Shown: positions 35,892 to 43,582 of the stretch, piece by piece | How positions within the stretch are numbered: position 1 is the first letter of the stretch | Layout of the letters: every line of letters starts with the position of its first letter | NCBI GenBank assembly: GCA_017507385.1 | Contig: JAFWAX010000006.1 | Location: 1-46,082, forward strand | Length of the DNA: 46,082 nt | Direction: 5' to 3' | From: Bacteroidaceae bacterium | GTDB lineage: Bacteria > Bacteroidota > Bacteroidia > Bacteroidales > Bacteroidaceae | Position numbers and translations under genes: made by a program | Notes under the pieces: generated by a model | The model's database searches: none | What the model was told of the DNA's origin: nothing | What the model saw: only the letters and a program-made list of their open reading frames with translations

Positions 35892-38792
35892 ATGAAAAAG
35901 ACCCTTCTTCTATTTTTCAGTGCCATCATGATGTGGCAATCTTCAAACGCACAAGATGAAAATCCATTCGGACGAGCATTAGTACCCGACATGATTGCAG
36001 ATGCAAGCATCCAATTGATTGGCGATACATTTTACTGCTATGCCACGACCGACGGCTACGGCAGAGGACTGGAAACATCTGGCCCGCCAGTCGTATGGCG
36101 TTCAAAGGACTTTGTACACTGGAGCTTCGACGGCACCCATTTCCCATCAGCCGAAAATGAAAAATACTGGGCTCCCAGCAAGGCCGTAGAACGGAACGGT
36201 CGATGGTACATCTACCCAACAGTCAATGGCTACATGCACGTTGCCGTGGGCGATAGTCCCGATGGGCCATTCCGTTTGGCAAAGGGGAAGGATGAATTTC
36301 AGAAGCCCTTCACCCCCACCTCTACATTGCTGCAAGGCGAAGACAGAGGAGGCATAGACACTGAAATCTTCATCGACGACGACGGACAAGCTTACGCATT
36401 CTGGGGCAGCCGCCATGTGGCAAAGCTGGACAGCAGCATGACCACAGTCGGAGAAGTCATCACGCTGGAAACCAGGCGAAAGGAATATTCAGAAGGCCCT
36501 ATCTTTTTCAAGAGAAAAGGCATATACTACTACCTCTACACCATCGGAGGAGATGAACGATATGAGTACTACTACATGATGAGCCGCACTTCTCCTTTAG
36601 GCCCCTGGGAAACTCCTCAGCACGACTTGGTGTCAACAACCAACATCGAGCGCGGAGTGTTTGGACCAGGACACGGATGCGTCTTCAATGTGGGCGAGAA
36701 CTACTACTTTGCATTCTTGGAGTTCGGACGAAACAGCACCAACCGGCAGACATACGTGAACAAGATGGAGTTCAACGAAGACGGCACCATCCGTCAGGTA
36801 GAAGTATCACTGGATGGCGTTGGCGCATTGAGAAGAACCAAGCCAGAGAAAGAAATCAGGCCTGCTTCGCTGGCAGCATCATCAGTCAAGACCCCCATGA
36901 AAATCAGGCACTTCAAGGACGAGCGATGCCAGCGAACAGAAAAGTTCGTTGCAGCATTTGCCGTTGATGCAGCCAACGGCTCACGCTGGATGGCAGAAGA
37001 GAACGACAGCAACTGCTGGCTGATGGCAGACTTAGGCAAGAAAACAAAGATAGGCAGAAGCGAACTGTGCTTCGTGCGACCAACAGCTGGACATGCCTAT
37101 CTGCTTGAAGGTTCAAACGATAACATCCATTGGGAACGCTGCGGAGGACATGAGGATGTTCAGAAAAAATCGCCACATACAGACATCATCAACAAGGCAT
37201 ACCGATACCTGAGAGTCAAGATTAAGGAAGGCATCAAGGGTGTCTGGGAATGGCGCATTGTAGCACCTGAAAGACAGGAATGGGGAGCATGGAACACTTA
37301 TGGCGACCAAAAAGACGGAACCTACAGAAACCCTGTCATTCCTTCCGATTACAGCGACCTCGACTGCATTCGAGTGGGCGATGACTACTATGCCATCTCA
37401 TCCACCATGCAATTCTCTCCTGGCATGACTGTGCTGCACTCTAAGGACCTCGTGAACTGGGAGATTGCAAGCAATGCCGTAGCCGACCTGACACAGATAG
37501 GCAGCGCCTTGTCATGGAAAGAGATGGACAGGTACGGACGTGGCATCTGGGCTGGCACAATACGATATCACAACAACCGTTTCTACATCTTTTTCGGCAC
37601 ACCAGAAGAAGGGTTCTTCATGACATCAGCCCCCAAAGCTGAAGGTCCATGGGAACCACTGACACAGCTGATGGACGAAAGCGGATGGGACGACTGTACC
37701 GTGATGTGGGACGAAAAAGGCAGAGCATGGTTCGTTGGCACCCACTTCGCCGACGGCTACAAGACTTACCGATTCCGCATGAGCGAAGATGGCCGCAGCA
37801 TTGACAGGAAGAGCGCCGTGCTGCTGAACGAAGGATATGGACGAGAAGCCAGCAAACTCATCAAGCACGGAGATTATTACTATCTGATTTTCAGCGAGCA
37901 CCGCAATGAGTTAGGACGTTATGTGCTGGCCAAGCGTGACAAGAAAATTGACGGGCCTTTCAAAGAAGAGAAGCAGCTTCTCCTTCCATGCCGCGATGCC
38001 AACGAGCCCAACCAAGGCGGCATCATCGAAGGGCCCGATGGCAATTGGTATTTCCTCACCCATCACGGTTCAGGCGACTGGAGCGGAAGAATTGTCAGCC
38101 TCCTGCCAGTAGAATGGGTGGACGGATGGCCTATGATGGGCGACAGAACAGAAGGCACTCCTGGAAACATGGTGTGGAGCGCAAAGATGCCGCGGACAGA
38201 TGCGTCTAACCAACTGCACCTGCAGCGAAGCGACGACTTCGACTCAAAGCAGCTGGGTCCTCAGTGGCAATGGAACTATCAGCCAAGAGAAGAAATGTAT
38301 TCACTGACAGAACGTGAGGGATGGATGCGCCTAAAAGCCTTTAAGCCATTAGAAAAAGGTCGTCTGCTGAAAGCCGGCAACACGCTGACACAGCGCTCTT
38401 TCAGAACAAAGAACAACGAAGTGGTCGTAAAGCTCGACATCAGCCACGCAGCCGACGGAATGCACACTGGACTGTGCCACTTTGCCGAGAGAAGCGCCTC
38501 GCTGGGCATCGTGCGCGAGAACGGCAAATGCTATATGGAATTTAGGCAGAACGACCAAGCCGAAAGAGGCTCAGAGCTGAAAGGCCCATACGTATGGCTC
38601 AAATCAACATGGAGTCTGGATGGCAAGTCGCAGTTCTGGTGGAGCGCAGATGGCGACAAATACCTTCCATTTGGAGAATACGATCTGTCATGGGGGTTCT
38701 ATCGCGGCGACCGCATAGGCGTGTTCTGCTGGAACGAGAACGAAGAACGCGGCTGGGTGGATGTTGACTATCTGCACTATGACAATCAATAA
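35892..38792 (+). CDS. Secreted two-catalytic-domain GH43 enzyme (GH43, CBM-like, GH43)
   Basis: Exported protein of 966 residues with signal peptide MKKTLLLFFSAIMMWQSSNA. First GH43 propeller about 28-320: base Asp37, pKa-setting Asp156 (GGIDTEIF), acid Glu201 (SEGPIF). A discoidin/CBM32-like module follows (about 335-460; WMAEENDSNCWLMADLG, WEWRIV). Second GH43 about 478-765: Asp489 (SDLD), Asp601 (GWDDCTVMWD), Glu652 (REASKL), then a C-terminal concanavalin-like domain as in beta-xylosidases (LQRSDDFDSKQLGPQW to the end). Both catalytic triads look complete, so it probably removes two kinds of residue, such as arabinose and xylose, from xylan fragments. Confidence 0.87.
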   Translation: MKKTLLLFFSAIMMWQSSNAQDENPFGRALVPDMIADASIQLIGDTFYCYATTDGYGRGLETSGPPVVWRSKDFVHWSFDGTHFPSAENEKYWAPSKAVERNGRWYIYPTVNGYMHVAVGDSPDGPFRLAKGKDEFQKPFTPTSTLLQGEDRGGIDTEIFIDDDGQAYAFWGSRHVAKLDSSMTTVGEVITLETRRKEYSEGPIFFKRKGIYYYLYTIGGDERYEYYYMMSRTSPLGPWETPQHDLVSTTNIERGVFGPGHGCVFNVGENYYFAFLEFGRNSTNRQTYVNKMEFNEDGTIRQVEVSLDGVGALRRTKPEKEIRPASLAASSVKTPMKIRHFKDERCQRTEKFVAAFAVDAANGSRWMAEENDSNCWLMADLGKKTKIGRSELCFVRPTAGHAYLLEGSNDNIHWERCGGHEDVQKKSPHTDIINKAYRYLRVKIKEGIKGVWEWRIVAPERQEWGAWNTYGDQKDGTYRNPVIPSDYSDLDCIRVGDDYYAISSTMQFSPGMTVLHSKDLVNWEIASNAVADLTQIGSALSWKEMDRYGRGIWAGTIRYHNNRFYIFFGTPEEGFFMTSAPKAEGPWEPLTQLMDESGWDDCTVMWDEKGRAWFVGTHFADGYKTYRFRMSEDGRSIDRKSAVLLNEGYGREASKLIKHGDYYYLIFSEHRNELGRYVLAKRDKKIDGPFKEEKQLLLPCRDANEPNQGGIIEGPDGNWYFLTHHGSGDWSGRIVSLLPVEWVDGWPMMGDRTEGTPGNMVWSAKMPRTDASNQLHLQRSDDFDSKQLGPQWQWNYQPREEMYSLTEREGWMRLKAFKPLEKGRLLKAGNTLTQRSFRTKNNEVVVKLDISHAADGMHTGLCHFAERSASLGIVRENGKCYMEFRQNDQAERGSELKGPYVWLKSTWSLDGKSQFWWSADGDKYLPFGEYDLSWGFYRGDRIGVFCWNENEERGWVDVDYLHYDNQ

Positions 38793-38819
38793 TGTACCGT
38801 TTACAAAAAAACACAAGGA

Positions 38820-40253
38820 ATGATCATGGCAAGTGTCAATGGCAAGATGATAAAATGGACATGCCTGATGCTTTTGTGGCTGACAGGCACTGCAGACAAT
38901 AACGCTTATGCGGGGAACAAAGACTTGAAGCCCCGCCTGGTCGTATGTACCGACATCGGTGCTCCCGACGTGGAGCCTGACGACATGGAGTCGGCTGTGC
39001 GCCTGATGGCATACGCAGATCTGTTTGAGATAGAAGCCATTCTGACCACAGTTGGGTGGAACTGCGACCCCTATCCTGTAGAGTGGGCGGAGTATTTAGA
39101 CAGAGTGCTCATTGCGTATGAGAAGGATGTGAAGCATCTGATGGCTCGCTCTGAACAGAAGGCATTTCTGTCGCTCAAGAAAGAGAATGGCAAGCAGCAG
39201 ATAGGCTACTGGCCCAGTCCTTCCTACTTGCGAGGACGCGCCATGATGGGAAGCAAGCGTGCAGGCATCAAGGTGATTGGTGACAGCAACGACTCACCAG
39301 GAAGCGAATTGCTGATTCGCTTAGCCGACGAACCCGACGACCGTCCTATTTGGGTGGCTTCGTGGGGCAGTTCTAATACGCTGGCACAAGCTATCTGGCG
39401 TGTGCAGCAGACACGAACACCAGAACAAGCGCGCAAGTTCGTGCGAAAATTCCGCGTTTATACAATCACAGACCAAGACATGCAATACAGTCAGCGCATG
39501 GACAAGGCATACAGCTCACACCAATGGTTACGACAAGAATTTAAAGACGATCTCAAATTCATCTGGGATGAAGGGACATGGCAGCTGCAGTGCGATTTAG
39601 GCAAGCAACGCTGGAACCTCCACCAAGAGTTTGTACAGAAAAAAGGGACGCTGGGCACAGAATATCCTACTTACAAGTGGGGTGTAGAAGGCGACACCCC
39701 GTCGTTCCTCTATATGATGCCAAACGGATTGAGCGACCCCGAAGATCCCAAGCAAGCAAACTGGGGAGGCTATCACCTTTACGGACTGTGCCCCGACTCC
39801 CTGACGTATGCATGGACCAGTTGGGAGCAGCCTACCAATACAATCACCTGCAATTATAAGACTCGCTTCTACCCCGATGAACTGAATGACTTCATGGCAC
39901 GAATGCAATGGGCAGACGAAGGACGTGGAAACACCAATCCTCATGTGGTGGTGAATGGAAAGAAGGGCACATCCGCCATCCGTTTGAAGGCAAAAGCTGG
40001 CAAGCAGCTGCTTTTAGATGCGTCACGTTCGTATGACCGCGAGGGCGATACGCTCTCTTTCCTGTGGTGGCAGCAGCAAGAAGCCGGCTCTTATCAAAAG
40101 CCACTTGCCATCACGTCATCAACTTCTTCAGCCATTACACTGAACATACCTGCTGATGCTGCAGGCAAGGATTTGCATCTGGTATGCGAAGTGCACGATG
40201 ATGGTCCATTCAATCTGGTAGCCTATCGGCGTATCATCATCACGGTGGAATAG
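38820..40253 (+). CDS. Exported DUF1593 nucleoside-hydrolase-like protein
   Basis: Protein of 477 residues with a signal peptide (start at 38820, or at residue 10 MIKWTCLMLLW). The N-terminal domain (about 35-330) is of the DUF1593 type: VVCTDIGAPDVEPDDMESA resembles the metal-binding aspartate cluster of nucleoside hydrolases, and VASWGSSNTLAQAIW resembles their conserved core. The C-terminal part (about 375-477) is Ig-like (LLLDASRSYDREGDTLSFLWW). Biochemical function is not established to my knowledge; its place 27 bases after the double-GH43 gene suggests a role on xylan-derived sugars. Last gene before a terminator. Confidence 0.8.
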   Translation: MIMASVNGKMIKWTCLMLLWLTGTADNNAYAGNKDLKPRLVVCTDIGAPDVEPDDMESAVRLMAYADLFEIEAILTTVGWNCDPYPVEWAEYLDRVLIAYEKDVKHLMARSEQKAFLSLKKENGKQQIGYWPSPSYLRGRAMMGSKRAGIKVIGDSNDSPGSELLIRLADEPDDRPIWVASWGSSNTLAQAIWRVQQTRTPEQARKFVRKFRVYTITDQDMQYSQRMDKAYSSHQWLRQEFKDDLKFIWDEGTWQLQCDLGKQRWNLHQEFVQKKGTLGTEYPTYKWGVEGDTPSFLYMMPNGLSDPEDPKQANWGGYHLYGLCPDSLTYAWTSWEQPTNTITCNYKTRFYPDELNDFMARMQWADEGRGNTNPHVVVNGKKGTSAIRLKAKAGKQLLLDASRSYDREGDTLSFLWWQQQEAGSYQKPLAITSSTSSAITLNIPADAAGKDLHLVCEVHDDGPFNLVAYRRIIITVE

Positions 40254-40258
40254 AACTC

Positions 40259-40303
40259 AAAAAGGCTTGTTGTGCTAATTTGGCGCATCAAGCCTTTTTT
40301 TGT
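40259..40303 (+). terminator. Terminator of the GH43-DUF1593 transcript
   Basis: AAAGGCTTG (40261-40269) pairs with CAAGCCTTT (40289-40297), extended inward by TGTGC/GCGCA, and is followed by a T run. The 198 bases after it (40304-40501) hold no feature that I can support. Confidence 0.87.
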
Positions 40304-40501
40304 TTATAATTCATTGGCCATTAACATCGGATGATAGTCGAAGTAATGACTCATTTTACGAGAGATTTGTACTAATTTGCTCCTGTGCAATCAAACAAAG
40401 AATAAGAATTAAATAATAGAATTGTTCAATGACATATAGGAGTGACCTTTTTAGAATCGTAGAGATTAGCTTCTTTTAATTGTGCAGAAAACGCATGGGA
40501 T

Positions 40502-41404
40502 TTATGAACAATGGCCGAAGTGAGACAGAAATGCGTTTGCTGTAAAGATGTGAAAGGAACTGGGACGTTTCTTTTTCTGAACAATGGCACGTTCTTTTTT
40601 TCTCGGCCCCACATCATCACCCACGATAAACGCATCGGTATTGTTGGTTGGATCTCCTGATGGAACGCTTGCCCCTAATCCTTTAAGGATATCAGTGACA
40701 GTGTCTTTATCGAAGGTGCCAGACAATTTAACCTTCTTCCCTTCAAAAGAATAAGAAGGTAAAAGATTATCCTCTATGTCCATTTCTTCTATCGATACAG
40801 TTTCCGTCATGATTCCCTTTTTCTCCTTTTCTTTTTCAGGAACGTAAGGTGTGTGGTGAATAAAATGACGACAAGCCTCCTTATTAAAGAACTCAAGGAA
40901 TATGCTGGCACAGACTTGTGCGTCAACTAGTGCGTGGTGCTGGAGCTTGGTCGGTATGCTCTCTCCTGTCAGTGCTTTGTAACAGTCCTTCAGTCCTCCT
41001 ACCCCCAACATTTTCACGCCCATCTCGTTTGTGTCGGCATATCCATTGGTGGTCAGTCCAGATAGTCCGTAATGTTTTTCTAAATAGTAAAGGTAGTTCA
41101 TATCGGAAGATTTCTGGTGACACACAATGATACAGTCATCCAGATTGTCAAGCAAAAACTGATACACTTTGTCGAATGTTAGTGCTTTTTCCAAATCTGC
41201 ATCTTTGATACGTGAAAGTTCTTTTTTCCCAAAATAGTTTCGATTCAATCCTGTTGCAGGTTTAATAAAAAACTGTTTTTCCATCACCTTTTCACCGTTA
41301 ATGTATTTGACAACCCCCATTTCACAAACGCTGAGCGGATTGTCATCCAACTTCTCAAAGTCGATTGCAATAAAATTAGGAACAAAGAAAAAGAAGAACA
41401 TCAT
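40502..41404 (-). CDS. DEDDh exonuclease with C-terminal BRCT domain
   Basis: Protein of 300 residues related to the DNA polymerase III epsilon exonuclease. Catalytic residues visible: Asp15 and Glu17 in AIDFEKL, Asp101 in CHQKSSDMNYL, His156 and Asp161 in HHALVDA. Residues about 215-290 form a BRCT domain (FEGKKVKLSGTF, DAFIVGDDVGPRKKERA, HIFTANAFLSHFG). Such two-domain proteins are seen in many bacteria and probably process 3' ends in repair; this is inferred. The N-terminus MMFFFFFVPNFIAIDFE is odd, and the start could be residue 2. No clear promoter is seen. Confidence 0.85.
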   Translation of the reverse strand: MMFFFFFVPNFIAIDFEKLDDNPLSVCEMGVVKYINGEKVMEKQFFIKPATGLNRNYFGKKELSRIKDADLEKALTFDKVYQFLLDNLDDCIIVCHQKSSDMNYLYYLEKHYGLSGLTTNGYADTNEMGVKMLGVGGLKDCYKALTGESIPTKLQHHALVDAQVCASIFLEFFNKEACRHFIHHTPYVPEKEKEKKGIMTETVSIEEMDIEDNLLPSYSFEGKKVKLSGTFDKDTVTDILKGLGASVPSGDPTNNTDAFIVGDDVGPRKKERAIVQKKKRPSSFHIFTANAFLSHFGHCS

Positions 41405-41543
41405 AAGTTTTTTGATTGTTATTTGTATGTCGAGAGGGTATTTGTTATTCAGGTTTTGACAAGCAAAAAAGGCCTAGCAGAAATACTATACTCTAAAAGA
41501 GAAAACATGCTTCTATTCTTCATAAGGCCATGTTAAATAGACA

Positions 41544-42104
41544 TTATTCAAGAATAAGTGTAAATATTTCGTGTGGAAGAATCTTGGCTCCTGTTCCTGG
41601 TATAAAGATGGGAACAATTAGTGGAAATGTCCAGAATTTAACATTAGAAATATTCTTGCCTCTTCGCATAATAGGTACAGGGCGAACGTTTTTATTACCG
41701 GATGGTGTTTTGATGTAAAGCGGAAGAATGGCAAGGCGACCTTCAGAGCCACTGATATTTGACTTGCGGCGTTCAAGAATGCGACAAGAAACGTGACATC
41801 CTATTAATGACGGGTCTTCTGCATGAATGACTTCAAAGAGCAAGTAGCACTTTCCAGGAGAGAGTTGAGACGAAGATGTGATAGTTGTGGAATGAATAGG
41901 ATGGACTATGACTTCTTGCCGATTTGGTTTTGTATGCACCTCAACAAACTGATATTCACGGGGAAAGGAAATATTTGTTTCTTCCACATTTTGACTAACC
42001 AAACTGTTGTCGGCTTTGTTTTCGAGTCTTTTGCCATATAGTGATTGTGCCGAAATGGCAGTAATACACAATGTCGTCATAATAATCAAAAGAAACTTTC
42101 TCAT
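41544..42104 (-). CDS. Small exported protein of unknown function
   Basis: 186 residues from the ATG at 42104, which gives a clean signal peptide (MRKFLLIIMTTLCITAISAQ); the frame opens at 42143 but that start would spoil it. The mature part has no family I recognise. It contains one central Cys pair (CHVSCRILERR) and a proline-rich end (PLIVPIFIPGTGAKILPHE). It starts about 85 bases after the probable 3' end of the RNA at 42190, and the RNA could also be its leader. Confidence 0.6.
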   Translation of the reverse strand: MRKFLLIIMTTLCITAISAQSLYGKRLENKADNSLVSQNVEETNISFPREYQFVEVHTKPNRQEVIVHPIHSTTITSSSQLSPGKCYLLFEVIHAEDPSLIGCHVSCRILERRKSNISGSEGRLAILPLYIKTPSGNKNVRPVPIMRRGKNISNVKFWTFPLIVPIFIPGTGAKILPHEIFTLILE

Positions 42105-42189
42105 AATTTTATTTGCTTTAATGGTTAATAAATAGATTGACAAACTCTCTTCGTCTTGATGGGGAAACTCTGCACTAACCTATGGGCAT

Positions 42190-42371
42190 AAGAAAAGCGC
42201 AGGTCTTCACCATACGCTACTCAGGTCTAGGCCAACCCTCAACGGATTATGGGAAGCCTGCGCATTAAGCGCAAGCTACATATCCGTTGATTAAATGCTC
42301 TTTACACGTGTCGAGGGCCTAGTTCGAGTAGCGATTGAGCAAATAAAATGTCTGTGCTTGATGGAAAGCAC
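42190..42371 (-). ncRNA. Probable structured RNA, 6S-like rod
   Basis: Read on the minus strand from 42371: a 5' hairpin (42366-42371 with 42354-42359), then a long stem: CGCTACTC (42326-42333) with GAGTAGCG (42215-42222), CTAGGCC (42316-42322) with GGCCTAG (42227-42233), an asymmetric bubble of 25 and 5 bases, TCAACGGAT (42282-42290) with ATCCGTTGA (42239-42247), and a 9-bp tip (42269-42277 with 42255-42263) with a 5-base loop. In the tip one pair is G-U only on the minus strand (C-A on the plus), which fixes the strand. The length of about 180 nt and rod with central bubble recall 6S RNA. The 3' end is not certain. Confidence 0.6.
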
Positions 42372-42375
42372 ATCA

Positions 42376-42383
42376 CAAAAGTA
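42376..42383 (-). promoter_or_regulatory. -7 element of the structured RNA
   Basis: TACTTTTG on the minus strand matches TAnnTTTG. Transcription would start at about 42371-42369, exactly where the 5' hairpin begins. No good -33 element is seen. Confidence 0.55.
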
Positions 42384-42587
42384 GTGATTTTATCTGATAT
42401 ACTCCTATTTATTGGATAAAAAAGTGAAGGAATTTATCAAAAAAAGGTGGAAGTGCATATTTTCCATGAGATTCTGCTGTACTCGTATCCACATCTTTAT
42501 TTCACTCGCCTTCATATCCAAATTTCTTCCACATCCATTTCTTTTTTCTGCCCCTACCCTCTTCTTGCTCGCACCGCTTGCTTTTAT

Positions 42588-42671
42588 ATTTTGAAACTTG
42601 GAAAATAATTTTTGAAAGTTTCAAAATATATTTTCAAAGTTGGGAAATTTATTTTGAAAGTTTAGAAATAT
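42588..42671 (+). repeat. Four tandem dyad sites with exact 21-bp period
   Basis: Units start at 42588, 42609, 42630 and 42651. The cores TTGAAA, TTGAAA, TTCAAA, TTGAAA fall at 42591, 42612, 42633 and 42654. The consensus is ATTTTGAAAGTTTnGAAAAT, itself close to a palindrome. The array ends 10 bases before the -33 element of the HU-like gene. Confidence 0.88.
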
Positions 42672-42681
42672 TGAGAAAAGC

Positions 42682-42713
42682 CTTGTCGGTATGAAAAAGA
42701 AGTGCTATCTTTG
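42682..42713 (+). promoter_or_regulatory. Promoter of the HU-related gene
   Basis: CTTG (42682-42685), 20 bases, TATCTTTG (42706-42713). It would give a leader of about 70 bases before the ATG at 42788. Confidence 0.7.
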
Positions 42714-42787
42714 TAGTTGTGGATGTGGAAGGCGTTTTGTCATGCTGACGGAACAAGGCGGAGAGTGATAACGTATATAAATAAATA

Positions 42788-43417
42788 ATGTATATGGATT
42801 ATATCATGCAAGAGATGCCGAACATACATAAGACCGGCGAAAAGAAGTTTTATCCGAAAGTGAGGCATTTGTCATGCCTATCGAACGACTTCATCATGAA
42901 AGCGTTCATGGAAACAACAATGATGAAGCGCAGCGCATTTGAAGGGGTGCTGAGAGGATTGCCTGAAGTGATGAACACTTATTTGTCCTTAGGACATTCG
43001 GTAAAGATAGATGGTTTCGGCACATTCAATCTGATTCTTGGCCAATTGAGCGGAGAAGAGATGGAGAATGCGGATGAGAGGGATAAGGTGTGTGCCAACC
43101 AGAGCGGGGTGTATATCAAGAAAATCAATTTCTTGCCAGAAAAGGAATGGCTGCGCAATTTACGCAGAACGACGGAACTGAACCACGTAAAGGGATACAA
43201 GGAGATGTTTGGGGCATCTTCGACGACAGAGGAGCGCCTGCAGATTGCATTGGCATATATTGAGAAGAACGGCTATATGAAGTTGAAAGATTATATGGCT
43301 CGGACAGGACTGGGGCGCAGAAAGGCTGAGCATGAGCTGGATGCGTTCTGCAATGAGCCAGAGAGCGGCATCCGCAGCGCTCTCATGGGGAAGAGCAAGG
43401 TATATGTAAAGAGGTAG
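42788..43417 (+). CDS. HU-related DNA-binding protein of Bacteroidetes type
   Basis: 209 residues. The N-terminal 125 residues are an HU/IHF-like domain: helical part LSNDFIMKAFMETTMMKRSAFEG, then the dimer-core pattern GHSVKIDGFGTFNLILG. The C-terminal 70 residues (AYIEKNGYMKLKDYMARTGL, RRKAEHELDAFC) look like a small helix-turn-helix domain. Proteins of this type are numerous in Bacteroidetes and are thought to be nucleoid or regulatory proteins. The start may be residue 7 (MQEMPN). The array at 42588 and the bracketed promoter make it the most heavily equipped promoter in the window; self-regulation is possible. Confidence 0.8.
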   Translation: MYMDYIMQEMPNIHKTGEKKFYPKVRHLSCLSNDFIMKAFMETTMMKRSAFEGVLRGLPEVMNTYLSLGHSVKIDGFGTFNLILGQLSGEEMENADERDKVCANQSGVYIKKINFLPEKEWLRNLRRTTELNHVKGYKEMFGASSTTEERLQIALAYIEKNGYMKLKDYMARTGLGRRKAEHELDAFCNEPESGIRSALMGKSKVYVKR

Positions 43418-43478
43418 ATACGTCTGTTATGGCAGAGTTTGCCATAGGTTCATGCCACAATGTCAGTCAAAAAGTAAA

Positions 43479-43517
43479 GTCGTGTCAGTCATGAAAGGCT
43501 GGCACGGCTTTTGTCTT
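43479..43517 (+). terminator. Terminator of the HU-related gene
   Basis: GTCGTGTCAG (43479-43488) pairs with CTGGCACGGC (43499-43508), including two G-U pairs, and is followed by TTTTGTCTT. Confidence 0.75.
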
Positions 43518-43541
43518 AGAGATATGGCGACAGCGATTTTG
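43510..43541 (+). promoter_or_regulatory. Possible dnaK promoter
   Basis: TTTG (43510-43513), 20 bases, CGATTTTG (43534-43541). The spacing is right but the first two bases of the -7 element differ from TA. It overlaps the end of the terminator before it. No CIRCE-type inverted repeat is seen. Confidence 0.4.
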
Positions 43542-43582
43542 CTGCAATTAAAAAGAAGATAAACTAAAAACAAATAAAGATT

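Larger units (their letters stand above)
42526..42731. repeat. 12-bp inverted repeat bracketing the HU-like gene promoter
   Basis: CTTCCACATCCA at 42526-42537 and its exact reverse complement at 42720-42731. Between them (182 bases) lie the 21-bp dyad array and the promoter. A degenerate extra copy (CGCCTTCATATCCA) lies just left at 42508-42521. Confidence 0.7.

Noticed and set aside
40428-40501. Possible short leader peptide behind the exonuclease gene
   Set aside because: There is a short ATG frame only, with no context or family support.
42412-42594. A 60-residue open frame before the dyad array
   Set aside because: It is low-complexity and pyrimidine-rich, has no ribosome site and overlaps the regulatory region.
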